Of a stretch of DNA of 64,000 nucleotides, positions 1-10,732 are shown piece after piece. The notes below the pieces were generated by a model. That model did no database searches, was not told where the DNA came from, and was given only the letters and a program-made list of their open reading frames with translations. The stretch's first letter is position 1, and each line of letters starts with the position of its first letter. Position numbers and translations under genes: made by a program. This stretch comes from Triticum aestivum (lineage: Eukaryota > Streptophyta > Magnoliopsida > Poales > Poaceae): positions 207,408,113-207,472,112 of the forward strand of contig NC_057810.1 of assembly GCF_018294505.1 (NCBI RefSeq), given 5' to 3'.

Positions 1-922
1 TCACCAATTTCATGATGCTCACCGCCGTGCGTGAGTAATTCCATCATAGGCTTGCTAGACAGTGATGGGTTGGATGAGATTTACCATGTAATCAAGATAG
101 TTTTGTTAGGGTTTGATCCCGAGTATCCACTATGTTCTGAGATTGATGTTGCTATGACTTTGCTATGCTTAATGCTTGTCACTAGGGCCCGAGTGCCATG
201 ATTTCAGATCTGAACCTATTATTTCATGAATATATGTGTGTTCTTGATCCTATCTTGCAAGTCTATAGTCACCTATTATGTGTTATGATCCGACAACCCC
301 GAAGTGACAATAATCGGGATACTTCTCGGTGATGACCGTAGTTTGAGGAGTTCATGTATTCACTATGTGTTGCTTTGGTCCGGTTCTCTATTAAAAGGAG
401 GCCTTAATATCCCTTAGTTTCCACTAGGACCCCGCTGCCACGGGAGGGTAGGACAAAAGATGTCATGCAAGTTCTTTTCCATAAGCACGTATGACTATTT
501 ACGGAATACATGCCTACATTACATTGATGAACTGGAGCTAGTTCTGTGTCACCCTATGTTATAGCTATTACATGAGGAATCGCATCCGGCATAATTATCC
601 ATCACTGATCCATTGCCTACGAGCTTTTCACATATTGTTCTTCGCTTATTTACTTTTCCGTTGCTGCTGTTACAATTACTACAAAACACCAAAAATATTG
701 CTACTATTATCTTTACCTTTTGCCTCTGTTACCGTTACTATCATATTACTTTGCTACAAAATACTTTGCTGCAGATATTAAGTTATCCAGGTGTGGTTGA
801 ATTGACAACTCAACTGCTAATACACAAGAATATTCTTTGGCTCCCCTTGTGTCGAATCAATAAATTTGGGTTGTACTTCACCCTCGAAAGCAGTTGCGAT
901 CCCCTACACTTGTGGGTTATCA
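1..922 (+). repeat. 5' LTR of element A (3' two-thirds only)
   Basis: Collinear with 8133-9055 and ends in the same TTATCA before the PBS leader. About 490 bp of the LTR, including the promoter region, lies upstream of the window. Small differences from the 3' copy include a 4-bp indel near 222 and a 3-bp indel near 370. The open frames at 572-957 are LTR sequence repeated at 8710-9093 and are not genes. Confidence 0.95.
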
Positions 923-933
923 AGACTAATTTC

Positions 934-951
934 TGGCGCCATTGCCGGGGA
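934..951 (+). other. PBS of element A, tRNA-Asp type
   Basis: TGGCGCCATTGCCGGGGA begins 11 nt after the LTR end. It is complementary, with one mismatch, to the 3' end of plant tRNA-Asp as I remember it (…CCCGGCAACGGCG plus CCA). The Asp primer and the short gap from the LTR are typical of the Athila lineage. Confidence 0.8.
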
Positions 952-1000
952 GCATAGCTCTATTCTCTGAGTCACTTGGGATTTATATCTGTTGATCACT

Positions 1001-3808
1001 ATGAAGAACTTGAAAGACGCTAAAACCAAGATCTATCCCTCAACTACGAGGGGAGGTAAGGAACTGCCATCTAGCTCTGCACTAGATTCTCCTTCTGTTA
1101 TGAGTAAGCTTGCGACACCTAAACCTACTACTGCTATGAATTCTGATATGTCGCATGTTATTGATGATGCCACTTCTGCTATGCATGATGAAACTACTTC
1201 TGTGCGTGATACTACTTTGCCATTAGGTGAATTTCTTGATGAACAACTTGCTAGAGTTAGGGGGAATGAAATTACTGAAGATGCTATTATTGATGATAGT
1301 GATGATGAAAGTTCTCCCAATGATTATGTATTGCCTGTTGTTCCTGAGGGTTATGTTATGAATGAAGAAGTTGGTAGAGCTATCTTTGCTTGCAATGATA
1401 GATATGGTCTTAAGAAATTATTAGCTAAATGGAAGCAGCAGTCTCTTAATGCCAGAATGAAACCTGACCCTGCTTTTGCTACTTCACCTATCTGTGTTAC
1501 TGATAAGGATTATGAATTCTCTGTTGATCCTGAGATTATTACTCTAGTTAAATATGATCCTTTTTATGGCCTTGAATCTGAAACTGTTGTGGCACATCTT
1601 ACCAAGTTGAATGATATAGCTACCCTGTTCACTCATGATGAAAGATCTCGCTATTTTTATATCCTTAAGATATTTCCGTTCTCGTTAAAGGGTGATGCTA
1701 AGACTTGGTATAATTCTCTTGCTCCTGGTTGTGTGCGTAGTCCCCAGGATATGATTTATTACTTCTCTGCTAAATATTTCCCTGCTCATAAGAAACAAGC
1801 TGCCTTGCGGGAAATATATAATTTTGTGCAAATCAAAGAAGAGAGTCTCCCACAAGCTTGGGGGAGGCTTCTCCGGTTACTTAATGCTTTGCCTGATCAT
1901 CCTCTCAAGAAAAATGAAATACTTGATATCTTTTATAATGGACTAACCGATGCTTCCAAGGACTACTTGGATAGTTGTGCTGGTTGTGTTTTCAGGGAAA
2001 GAACAGTCGACGAAGCTGAATTACTATTGAATAATATGTTGACTAATGAAAATAATTGGACTCTTCCTGAGCCAATTCCTGAGGCAATTCCTGAACCAAT
2101 TGAGCCAACTCCTGAGCCTATTCCTAAACCCACTCCGAAGAAGAGAGGTGTTTTATTTCTCAGTCCTGAAGATATGCAAGAGGCAAAGAAATCAATGAAA
2201 GAAAAAGGTATTAAAGCTGAAGATGTTAAGAATTTACCACCTATTGAAGAAATACATGGTCTTAATATACCGCCTGTTGAAGAACCACATTGTCTTGATA
2301 ACCCGACACAGGTAGTAAAGGTAAATTCTCTCTATAGATATGATAAAGTTGAAATCCCCTCTACTAAATTTCATAGCCCTTGCTTAGATGAATTTGATGA
2401 CTTTATGGCTAGACAAGAAAGTTTTAATGCTTATGTTGGTAGAGAGTTAAAGAATAATGCTTTCGAGATAGGACGCGTGAGCGATAACTTGGCTAGAGTT
2501 AAAGGTGAACTTCAACTCATTAGCAAATATGCGTCTATGGTTGCTACTCAAGCTGAGCAAGTACTTAAAGCTCAAAATGATTTGCTTGAGGAATTAAATA
2601 ATAAAAATGACTTTGCTGTTAGAGTGGCTACTAGAACTGGTAGAATGACTCAGGAACCTTTGTATCCTGAAGGCCACCCTAAGAGAATCGAGCAAGATTC
2701 TCAGAGAAATAATTTAGAGGCACCTAGTTCTTCTAAAAAGAAGAAAAAGAAAAATGATAGGACTTTGCATGCTTCTAGTGAACCTACTGTAGACACACCT
2801 GAGAATCCCAATGATATTTCTATCTCTGATGCTGAAACACAATCAGGTGATGAACATGAACCTAGTGATAATGTTAATGATAATGTTCATGTTGATGCTC
2901 AACCTAGCAAAAACAATGAAGTAGAGGTTGAACCTGCTGTTGATCTTGATAACCCACAATCAAAGAATCAACGTTATGATAAGAGAGATTTTGTTGCTAG
3001 GAAGCACGGTAGAGAAAGAGAACCATGGGTTCAGAAACCCATGCCCTTTCCTCCTAAACCATCCAAGACAAAGGATGATGAGGATTTTGAGCGCTTTGCT
3101 GAAATGATTAGACCTATTTTCTTACGTATGCGCTTAACTGATATGCTTAAAGTAAATCCTTATGCTAAGTATATGAAGGATATCATTACAAACAAAAGAA
3201 AGATACCGGAAGCTGAAATTTCCACCATGCTTGCTAATTACACTTTTAAGGGTGGAATACCAAAGAAACTTGGAGATCCAGGGGTACCAACTATACCATG
3301 CTCCATTAAAAGAAATTATGTTAGAACTGCTTTATGTGATCTTGGAGCCGGTGTTAGTGTTATGCCTCTCTCTTTATATCGTAGACTTGAATTGAATAAG
3401 TTGACACCTACTGAAATATCTTTGCAAATGGCTGATAAATCAACTGCTATACCTGTCGGTATTTGTGAGGATGTGCCTGTTGTGGTTGCAAATGTCACTA
3501 TCTTAACGGACTTTGTTATTCTTGATATTCCCGAGGACGATAGTATGCCTATTATCCTTGGTAGACCCTTTTTGAATACTGCAGGGGCTGTTATTGATTG
3601 CAACAAAGGCAATGTCACTTTTCATGTTAATGGTAATGAGCATACGGTACACTTTCCGAGGAAACAATCTCAAGTTCATAGCATCAATTCTATTGGAAAA
3701 GTTCCAACTATCATTATTGGAGGTATTGAATTTCCTCTCCCTACTGTCAAGAAAAAGTATGATATTCTTATTGCTGGGGATTTTCATATCCCCGTTGAGG
3801 TAATTTAG
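1001..3808 (+). CDS. Gag-protease polyprotein of element A
   Basis: An intact frame of 935 codons; ATG 1001 is the first ATG after the PBS. Residues about 200-315 match the plant retrotransposon Gag domain (motifs FPFSLKGDAKTWYNSL and YFSAKYFPAHKK). A proline-rich repeat (EPIPEPIEPTPEP type) lies near residue 360 and a lysine run (SSSKKKKKKNDR) near 580. The C-terminal third is a retropepsin-like aspartic protease: catalytic motif DLGAGVSVMP with its Asp codon at 3338, and the C-terminal signature IILGRPFLNTAGAVID. No CCHC zinc knuckle is visible. The frame ends at TAG 3806 with no RT. It would make the particle and process it. The intact frame, unlike every other Gypsy ORF here, suggests recent activity. 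Confidence 0.9.
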   Translation: MKNLKDAKTKIYPSTTRGGKELPSSSALDSPSVMSKLATPKPTTAMNSDMSHVIDDATSAMHDETTSVRDTTLPLGEFLDEQLARVRGNEITEDAIIDDSDDESSPNDYVLPVVPEGYVMNEEVGRAIFACNDRYGLKKLLAKWKQQSLNARMKPDPAFATSPICVTDKDYEFSVDPEIITLVKYDPFYGLESETVVAHLTKLNDIATLFTHDERSRYFYILKIFPFSLKGDAKTWYNSLAPGCVRSPQDMIYYFSAKYFPAHKKQAALREIYNFVQIKEESLPQAWGRLLRLLNALPDHPLKKNEILDIFYNGLTDASKDYLDSCAGCVFRERTVDEAELLLNNMLTNENNWTLPEPIPEAIPEPIEPTPEPIPKPTPKKRGVLFLSPEDMQEAKKSMKEKGIKAEDVKNLPPIEEIHGLNIPPVEEPHCLDNPTQVVKVNSLYRYDKVEIPSTKFHSPCLDEFDDFMARQESFNAYVGRELKNNAFEIGRVSDNLARVKGELQLISKYASMVATQAEQVLKAQNDLLEELNNKNDFAVRVATRTGRMTQEPLYPEGHPKRIEQDSQRNNLEAPSSSKKKKKKNDRTLHASSEPTVDTPENPNDISISDAETQSGDEHEPSDNVNDNVHVDAQPSKNNEVEVEPAVDLDNPQSKNQRYDKRDFVARKHGREREPWVQKPMPFPPKPSKTKDDEDFERFAEMIRPIFLRMRLTDMLKVNPYAKYMKDIITNKRKIPEAEISTMLANYTFKGGIPKKLGDPGVPTIPCSIKRNYVRTALCDLGAGVSVMPLSLYRRLELNKLTPTEISLQMADKSTAIPVGICEDVPVVVANVTILTDFVILDIPEDDSMPIILGRPFLNTAGAVIDCNKGNVTFHVNGNEHTVHFPRKQSQVHSINSIGKVPTIIIGGIEFPLPTVKKKYDILIAGDFHIPVEVI

Positions 3809-4592
3809 TGTTAGTCGAAATTTCTCCGGTTCCGTGTTATTTGGAATGAGTTTGTTAACAAGACTTGATCAACCTTGTTAGTGGATTCATTTTGATGATC
3901 ATGAGATGGATGAAACTAGAAGGCACAACCTTCTGTACCCTCTTTTTACTTTCTGTTTTTTTAGAATTAATAAAGCAAAAATAGTATTACCCGTCTGTTT
4001 TCTGATTTTCTGTGCAATGAAAAATATCCCGAAAATAAAAGTGCTTCAAATGCCCTGCAAATTTAGTATGATTTTTATGGAATATTTGAGGATTTTAGGC
4101 ACTGAAATCACTGCAGGAGGGGCAAGCACCAGGCCATGAGAGTGGAGGGCGCCCCCCCTATAGGGCGCGCCCCCTGTCTCGTGGGCCCCTGGTGGCCCCC
4201 CTCCACTTATGCCAGCACCCACACACTTCATCTTCTACCCAAAAAAATCCCCATCCAGCTCAAGCACGAGTTCTAGCTCATTTTGCTGCAAAATTCGATC
4301 TCCTTGCTCAAAGCTCCATTCACAAAACTGATTTGGGAGATTCTTGCTTGGTATGTGACTCCTCCATTGATCCAATTAGTTTTTGTTCTAGTGCTTTATT
4401 CATTGCAAATCCTTGCTGCCTTGGTGACCCTGTTCTTGAGCTTGCATGTTAAATTTATGAGGTTCCAAGTAGTTTTGATGCATGATATAGGCTCTAGGCC
4501 CTTGTAGGAGTAGTTGCTACCATTCTTGTTAAGTTATATTCACTTTTATTTTGAAGTTACTAAAATTTCAGATTTATTTCAGAAAAAGAAAT
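3809..4592 (+). other. Inter-ORF spacer of element A with LTR-like GC-rich palindrome and possible intron
   Basis: No convincing coding. At 4141-4200 lies a GC-rich stretch (GGCGCCCCCCCTATAGGGCGCGCC) followed by CTCGTGGGCCCC, closely resembling the promoter-proximal part of the 3' LTR at 7895-7940. Further on, CTTG|GTATGTGACT near 4350 could be a splice donor and TTTATTTCAG ending at 4581 an acceptor, 11 nt before the ORF2 ATG. Spliced subgenomic mRNA for a downstream ORF is documented for the barley Athila-type element BAGY-2; here it is inference. Confidence 0.45.
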
Positions 4593-5618
4593 ATGCTTAG
4601 GAGAATGTACCAAGGTGGTTCCTCGGTGAAGAAAGGGCCCAGGATTGCTATACATGAGCAAGATGTTGAATTGTCGAGGAACGCGGATGTACGAGCTTGT
4701 GAGTGGCCATCCGATGATTTTATGGTCAAAGCGAGCTTTAAGGAGGAATTTGACACATATGTACGTAATGCCGAGCTGGAGGACTTCTTACAAGATAAGT
4801 GTCCGCAGTACTATCAATTGACCGATTCCTTTGTGAGGAGGTTTAAATATAATTGTACGCGTAATTCTCCTAGTGTCATATTTGATATTTATGATACATC
4901 TTATACCATGGATTTAGAGGATTTCACAACTTCTTGCAAACTCCCGAAGTGGGGTAATATTATTGATCCTCACAAATATGAATTTAGAGATTTTCTTGCT
5001 AGTATTACTGTGGGAGAATCTAGGGACATAGCACAAGCTACCATAGGGAGCATTCATTTTCCTGCTATACATTATTTTGCTCTCTTCATTGGTAGATGTA
5101 TTAATGGTAAGGATGAAGCATGTCACATGTGTGTCCCTGATCTGAGTATCATCAAGAGTGCTGTGTTAGGTTATAAAGGTTATAACTTGGGGGCAATAGT
5201 TGCACGTAGGTTGCAGAATAATAGTAGAAAGGGAAATTTATTTGGAGGAATTTATGCAACCCGTGTGGCTAATTATCTTGGTATAGCCATACGAGAGGGA
5301 GATATGATAATACCTCCTGTTTATTTGGATTATGAAGCTATGGTCAGTCATCAATTTCTTGGGAGGAATGAACAATTCCTCCAATATCGACTAACCTATG
5401 ACAGACGCAACGTCGTCCATGTTACTCTTCCTGCTCCCTACCTTTTTGATTATCAGGCAAAAGGAAGATATGTTGTCACCAGGGAGGAAGCAGCTGAACA
5501 CGAGAGGAGAGCGGAGGCAGCTCGCCAACACGCTGCAGCTCAGGAGGCGGTTGCCGCTGCATCTCAGTACGACCCCAGTTTCACTTATGGATATCAGCCA
5601 GGCGGTCCTTGGTATTAG
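4593..5618 (+). CDS. Second ORF of element A (Athila extra ORF of unknown function)
   Basis: Open frame of 341 codons from ATG 4593 (an upstream in-frame extension has no ATG). I do not recognise a catalytic domain. The protein starts basic, has a globular middle (motifs WPSDDFMVKASF, CPQYYQLTDSFVRRF, SYTMDLEDFTTSCKLP) and ends in an Ala/Glu/Arg-rich helix (EEAAEHERRAEAARQHAAAQ) and a Gly/Pro/Tyr tail. Position and style fit the extra ORF of Athila-lineage elements (the ATHILA ORF-1 type family, often placed where an envelope gene would be). I see no signal peptide or membrane anchor, so no envelope function is claimed. The intact frame suggests retained selection or youth. Confidence 0.75.
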   Translation: MLRRMYQGGSSVKKGPRIAIHEQDVELSRNADVRACEWPSDDFMVKASFKEEFDTYVRNAELEDFLQDKCPQYYQLTDSFVRRFKYNCTRNSPSVIFDIYDTSYTMDLEDFTTSCKLPKWGNIIDPHKYEFRDFLASITVGESRDIAQATIGSIHFPAIHYFALFIGRCINGKDEACHMCVPDLSIIKSAVLGYKGYNLGAIVARRLQNNSRKGNLFGGIYATRVANYLGIAIREGDMIIPPVYLDYEAMVSHQFLGRNEQFLQYRLTYDRRNVVHVTLPAPYLFDYQAKGRYVVTREEAAEHERRAEAARQHAAAQEAVAAASQYDPSFTYGYQPGGPWY

Positions 5619-5639
5619 ACCAACTTAGGCCAAAAGCCT

Positions 5640-5652
5640 AAGCTTGGGGGAG
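5640..5652 (+). other. Internal PPT-like motif, identical to the 3' PPT of element A
   Basis: AAGCTTGGGGGAG lies 22 bp after the ORF2 stop and repeats exactly the PPT at 7628-7640. It could act as a central second-strand primer or be a duplication relic. Confidence 0.5.
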
Positions 5653-7627
5653 TACGTATTTCTCACCGATTTTACATTCATGTTCACACACTAGTCGTCG
5701 GTGCTCATACTCTTTCATTGTATTATCCATGTTAGTTTAAATTTCCTTTTTCTAGTTTTCTTCTTGTGTGTTTGATAAACCTTGAGAAAAACCAAAAAAA
5801 TTAGTTAGTTTAATTTCCATGCTTGTAGTAGAAATTAAAATGAAAACCCAAAAAGATTTCTAGTTCTTCTTCTTCTTGTTGGGAGCTTTCCCGTGTAAAT
5901 AGTTTTATTTTCTTTTCTTTCCTTTGGGGGTCGAGAAGACCATATTGAAAATGTTTAGTGGCTCTCATATGCATGATTGTTTATTTAACTTAGAGCCCAT
6001 ATTACTTGTCTTCTCTTTTGAGTTGAATGCTTGCAGATTCCAGCTTAGTCCAATGCACGTGCACTCTTATTATTATACACATCGTTCGGTCGTGCAAGTG
6101 AAAGGCAATAATGACGATATATGATGGACTTATTGGGATGAGAGAAGCTGGTATGAACTCGACCTCTCTTGTTTTTGTAAATATGATGAGTTCATCGTTT
6201 CTGAGTCAGCTTATTATGAAGTAAACATATTTGCAATGACATTTAGAGATTATAGTTGCTTGTGCCATGCTTGATTAGCTTTGAGTTATAATGGTTTACC
6301 TTGCGTGCCAACATGCTATTAGAATGATTATGATGTGGTATGATGGGATGGTATCCTCCTTTGAATGAATTGAGTGACTCGACTTGGCACATGTTCACGC
6401 ATGTAGTTGAATCAAATCAACATAGCCTTCATGATATTTATGTTCATGGTGGATTATATCCTACTCATGCTTGTATTCGGTGTGAATTAATTTTAATGCA
6501 TGTTTATGACTGTTGTCGCTCTCTCAGTTGGTCGCTTCCCAGTCTTTTGCTAGCCTTCACCTGTACTAAGCGGGAATACTGCTTGTGCATCCAAAATCCT
6601 TAAACCCCAAAGTTGTTCCATATGAGTCCACTATACCTTCCTATATGCGGTATTTACCTGCCGTTCCAAGTAAATTTGTATGTGCCAAACTCCAAACCTT
6701 CAAATGAAATTCTGTTTTGTATGCTCGAGCAGCTCATGTTACAACTAGGGCTGCCTATATCTTCCATGCTAGGTGGGTTATTCTCAAGAGGAGTGGACTC
6801 CGCTCCTCATTCACGAGAAAGGGCTGGTAACCGGGATGCCCAGTCCCATGATCCAAAAAGATCAAAGCAAATCAAAATAATTAAACAAAACTCCCCCAGG
6901 GCTGTTGTTAGTTGGAGGCACTCGTTGTTTCGAGCAAGCCATGGATTGATGCTTGTTGGTGGTTGGGGGAGTATAAACCTTTACCATTCTGTTTGGGAAC
7001 TGCCTATAATGCATGTAGTATGGAAGATACAGCCATCTCATAGTTGTTGCGTTGACAGCGAAAGTATGCCGCTCAAAATGTTATTCAATCTCTATTTTAA
7101 AATCGAGCTCTGGCACCTCTACAAATCCCTGCTTCCCTCTGCGAAGGGCCTATCTATTTACTTTTATGTTGAGTCATCACCCTTCTTATTAAAAAGCACC
7201 CGCTGGAGAGCACACTGTCATTTGCATTCATTACTATTGGTTTATATTGGGTATGACTTGACTGGATCTCTTTTACCATGAATTACAATGTTTAGTCAGT
7301 CCTTGATCTTTAAAGGTGCTCTGCATTTATGTTTTGCGGTCTCAGAAAGGGCTAGCGAGATACCATTTTGTTATATCATGTTATGATTGTTTTGAGAAAG
7401 TGTTGTCATCCGAGTTTTATTATTATGGCTGCTAGCTGATTATGTTATTGATATGAGTAATTGTGAGACCTAAGTGCTATTGTGAGTATGGTTAGTTCAT
7501 AATATTTGCTGAAACCTGAATGATGGCCTTGCATGTTTACAACAACAAGACCAAACAGAGTTTGTAAAAGTTTTTCTTTATCACTTTCAGTCTATCAACT
7601 GAATTGCTTGAGGACAAGCAAAGGTTG
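5653..7627 (+). other. Non-coding 3' internal region of element A, with block conserved in element C
   Basis: About 2 kb between ORF2 and the PPT. A 222-codon open frame (6613-7281) is not convincing as a gene. The stretch about 6613-7190 is strongly similar to element C on the opposite strand (26570-27190), including GCTTGTTGGTGGTTGGGGGA near 6952 and GTGGACTCCGCTCCTCATTC near 6792. Frames are not kept between the copies, so a cis-acting RNA or DNA role is more likely than protein. 5653-6600 holds nothing I recognise. Confidence 0.6.
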
Positions 7628-7640
7628 AAGCTTGGGGGAG
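7628..7640 (+). other. Polypurine tract of element A
   Basis: AAGCTTGGGGGAG, one base before the 3' LTR, is where plus-strand DNA synthesis would prime. Confidence 0.9.
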
Positions 7641-7641
7641 T

Positions 7642-9055
7642 TGATACGTCTCCAACGTATCTACTTTTCCAAACACTTTTTCCCTTGTTTTGGACTCTAA
7701 TTTGCATGACTTGAATGAAACTAACCCGGACTGACGCTGTTTTCAGCAGAACTGCCATGATGTTGTTTTATGTGTAGAAAAGAAAAGTTCTCGGAATGTC
7801 CTGAAAATCCACGGAGGCACTTTTTGGAATTAATAAGAATTTCTGGGCGAACGAAATACACCAGGGGGCCCATGGCCTTTCCACGAGACAGGGGCTCCCC
7901 CCCTATAGGGCGCGCCCTCCTATCTCGTGGGCCCCCTGGACCTCCACTGACCTCAAATCCAACTCCATATCTTCCGTCTCGGGGAGAAAAAAATCAGAGA
8001 GAAAGTTTCATCGCATTTTACGACACGGAGCTACCGCCAAGCCCTAATCTCTCTCGGGAGGGCTGATCTGGAGTCCGTTCGGGGCTCTAAAGAGGGGGAT
8101 TCGTCGCCCTTGTCATCATCAACCATCCTCCATCACCAATTTCATGATGCTCACCGCTGTGCGTGAGTAATTCCATCGTAGGCTTGCTGGACGGTGATGG
8201 GTTGGATGAGATTTACCATGTAATCAAGTTAGTTTTGTTAGGGTTTGATCCCTAGTATCCACTATGTTCTGAGATTGATGTTGCTATGACTTTGCTATGC
8301 TTAATGCTTGTCACTAGGGCCCGAATGCCATGATTTCAGATCTGAACCTATTATGTTTTCATGAATATATGTGTGTTCTTGATCCTATCTTGCAAGTCTA
8401 TAGTCACCTATTATGTGTTATGATCCGACAACCCCGAAGTGACAATAATCGGGATACTTCTCGGTGATGACCGTAGTTTGAGGAGTTCATGTATTCACTA
8501 TGTGTTAATGCTTTGGTCCGGTTCTCTATTAAAAGGAGGCCTTAATATCCCTTAGTTTCTGCTAGGACCCCGCTGCCACGGGAGGGTAGGACAAAAGATG
8601 CCATGCAAGTTCTTTTCCATAAGCACGTATGACTATTTACGGAATACATGCCTACATTATATTGATGAACTGGAGCTAGTTCTGTGTCACCCTATGTTAT
8701 AGCTATTACATGCGGAATCGCATCCGGCATAATTGTCCATCACTGATCCATTGCCTACGAGCTTTTCACATATTGTTCTTCGCTTATTTACTTTTCCGTT
8801 GCTGCTGTTACAATTACTACAAAACACCAAAAATATTGCTACTATTATCTTTACCTTTTGCCTACCATTACTATCATATTACTTTGCTACTAAATACTTT
8901 GCTGCAGATATTAAGTTATCCAGGTGTGGTTGAATTGACAACTCAACTGCTAATACTCAAGAATATTCTTTGTCTCCCCTTGTGTCGAATCAATAAATTT
9001 GGGTTGTACTTCACCCACGAAAGCTGTTGCGATCCCCTACACTTGTGGGTTATCA
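7642..9055 (+). repeat. 3' LTR of element A (1414 bp)
   Basis: Starts TGATACGTCTCCAACGTATC directly after the PPT and ends GGGTTATCA. Holds a promoter-type block: an inverted repeat at 7861-7939, then a weak TATA-like CCATATC near 7965 and a pyrimidine-rich leader. Confidence 0.95.
7861..7939. other. GC-rich inverted repeat upstream of the LTR start region (element A)
   Basis: Outer arms CCAGGGGGCCC / GGGCCCCCTGG and inner arms CCACGAGACAGG / CCTATCTCGTGG, with a GGCGCGCC-containing centre. It could fold as a hairpin in DNA or RNA and occupies the same place as the inverted repeats in the LTRs of C and F. Confidence 0.7.
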
Positions 9056-9060
9056 AGGTA

Positions 9061-10272
9061 TCTCTGGGCCCACTCGGTAATGCATCATCATAATGAGATC
9101 AATGTGACCAGGTGGTTGGTCACGGGATCATGCATTACGGAACAAGTAAAGTGACTTGCCAGAAACGAGATTGAACAAGGTATTGGGATACCGATGATCG
9201 AATCTCGGGCAAGTAACGTACCGTGTGACAAAGGGAATTGTATACGGGATTACTTGAATCCTCGACATCGTGGTTCATCTGATGAGATCATCGTGGAACA
9301 TGTGGGAGCCAACATGGGTATCTAGATCCCGCTGTTGGTTATTGGCCGAAGAGCTGTCTCGGTCATGTCTGCGTGATTCCCGAACCCGTAGGGTCTACAC
9401 ACTTAAGGTTCGGTGACGCTAGGGTTATTAGGAAGACTTGTATGTGATTACTGAATGTTGTTCGGAGTCCCGTATGAGATCCCGGACGTCACGAGGAGTT
9501 CCGGAATGGTCCGGAGGTGAAGATTTATATATGGGAAGTTGTAATACGATCACCAGAAAAGTTCGGGGGCATACCGGTATTGTACCGGGGCCACCGGAAG
9601 GGTTCCGGGGGTCCACCGGGAGGGGCCACCTCTCCCGAAGGGCCTCATGGGCCGTAGAGGGAAGGGAACCAGCCCTTAGAGGGCTGGGTGCATCCCCCCC
9701 TTGGGCCCATGTGCCTAGGGTTGGGGGGGAAACCCTAAGGCCCCCCCTTGCTTGGGGGGCAAGTCCCCCCCCCCTTGGCCGCCGCCCCCCCTTCTAGATC
9801 TCATCTAGAGGGGGCCGGGCCTCTTCCTCCTCCCCCTATAAATAGAGGGGTGAGGGGAGGGCTGCATACACACCTCCAAGGCGCAGCCCCTCCCCTCCCC
9901 AACACCTCTCCTCCTCCGCAGAAGCTTGGCGAAGCCCTGCTGGAGTACTGCCTCTCCATCACCACCATGACATCGTGCTGCTGCTGGAGATCTCTTCCTC
10001 AACCTCTCCCTCCTCCTTGCTGGATCAAGGCGTGGGAGACGTCTCCGCTCCGTACGTGTGTTGAACGCGGAGGTGCCGTCCATTCGGCGCTAGGATCATC
10101 GGTGATTTGGATCACAACAAGTACGACTCCATCAACCCCGTTCTCTTGAACGTTTCCGCTCGTGATCTACAAGGGTATGTAGATGCACTCCTCTCTCTCA
10201 TTGCTGGATGACTCCATAGATTGATCCTGGTGATGCGTAGAAAATTTTAAAGTTCTGCTACGATCCCCAACA
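9061..10272 (+). repeat. 3' portion of a Copia LTR (Angela/WIS/BARE-like) into which element A inserted
   Basis: Collinear with the Copia LTR of element G: 9056 onwards matches 60785 onwards (GGTATCTCTGGGCCC, TCTCGATCGT-type stretches, TTGTTCGGAGTCCC), ending in CCCCAACA at 10272. TATAAATA at 9837-9844 is the LTR TATA box. The next bases (GTCTA) are not a PBS, so this is the 3' LTR of an upstream element or a solo LTR; the 5' part is outside the window. The open frames at 9438-10149 are LTR leader sequence. Confidence 0.9.
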
Positions 10273-10732
10273 GTCTAGTGAAACCCTTTTCCTATGTCGC
10301 TGGAGGTAAAATGTATGGTTACTTGTTATTTCCTTGTTGAAGGTGTTAGCTCAAAACTTTGCTTCAAGGGTGATAGACTACCCATGTTTGAAATAGAATG
10401 AAATTCTCTTTGTTAGATCCCATGATGTCATGCCGTGGATTATGATCCACGGAGATATATAGATTTTGGTAGGTTGGACGAGATGATGTTGTGTGGATAT
10501 TTTAAAGTGGGTAGGCCTCGGGTTTTCCTTCTTTTTGTAAGTCGATTTGTTCAACTTTAATGGTTGCAACATTTGAAGTAGTATATTATGGTTGCGTGTA
10601 TCCGAGAATGACGAGGTGGAGAATTTTGCATTCCTTCTTTGAAAAGAATTGTAAACTATTTCCTCCTCCTTATGTGTGTATTAGCTTCTTCCTTCTTACC
10701 TCAAGATAGACATAGTTCACCGAAGGCAATGG
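10273..10732. other. Unassigned stretch between Copia LTR and solo LTR S
   Basis: About 460 bp of mixed-composition DNA with no ORF or known repeat that I recognise. A short perfect palindrome, CCGTGGAT-TATG-ATCCACGG, lies near 10433-10452. With 14157-14457 it forms the site into which solo LTR S inserted; it may be old host DNA or a decayed element. Confidence 0.4.

Larger units (their letters stand above)
1..9055 (+). mobile_element. Element A: Athila-type Gypsy LTR retrotransposon (Sabrina/WHAM-like), 5' end outside window
   Basis: The first 922 bases match 8133-9055, so the window opens inside the 5' LTR; the full 3' LTR is 7642-9055. Order: LTR, PBS at 934, gag-protease ORF, a second ORF, about 2 kb of non-coding DNA, PPT at 7628, LTR. 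No reverse transcriptase, RNase H or integrase is encoded, so pol would have to come from a relative. The flank after the 3' LTR (AGGTA, 9056-9060) is the likely TSD; its partner is outside the window. It is inserted in a Copia LTR that resumes at 9061. The two LTR copies differ by only a few substitutions and short indels, so the insertion is fairly young. Confidence 0.93.

Noticed and set aside
4593..5618. Calling ORF2 of element A an envelope gene
   Set aside because: Position fits, but I see no signal peptide, membrane anchor or cleavage site; left as unknown function.
6613..7281. 222-codon open frame in element A
   Set aside because: It lies in the block shared with C, but the frame is not kept in C (26482-26847 is broken elsewhere) and has no family signature; the similarity is better read as nucleotide-level conservation.
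9438..10149. Overlapping open frames in a GC-rich stretch
   Set aside because: This is the leader part of a Copia LTR, matched by 61175-62026.
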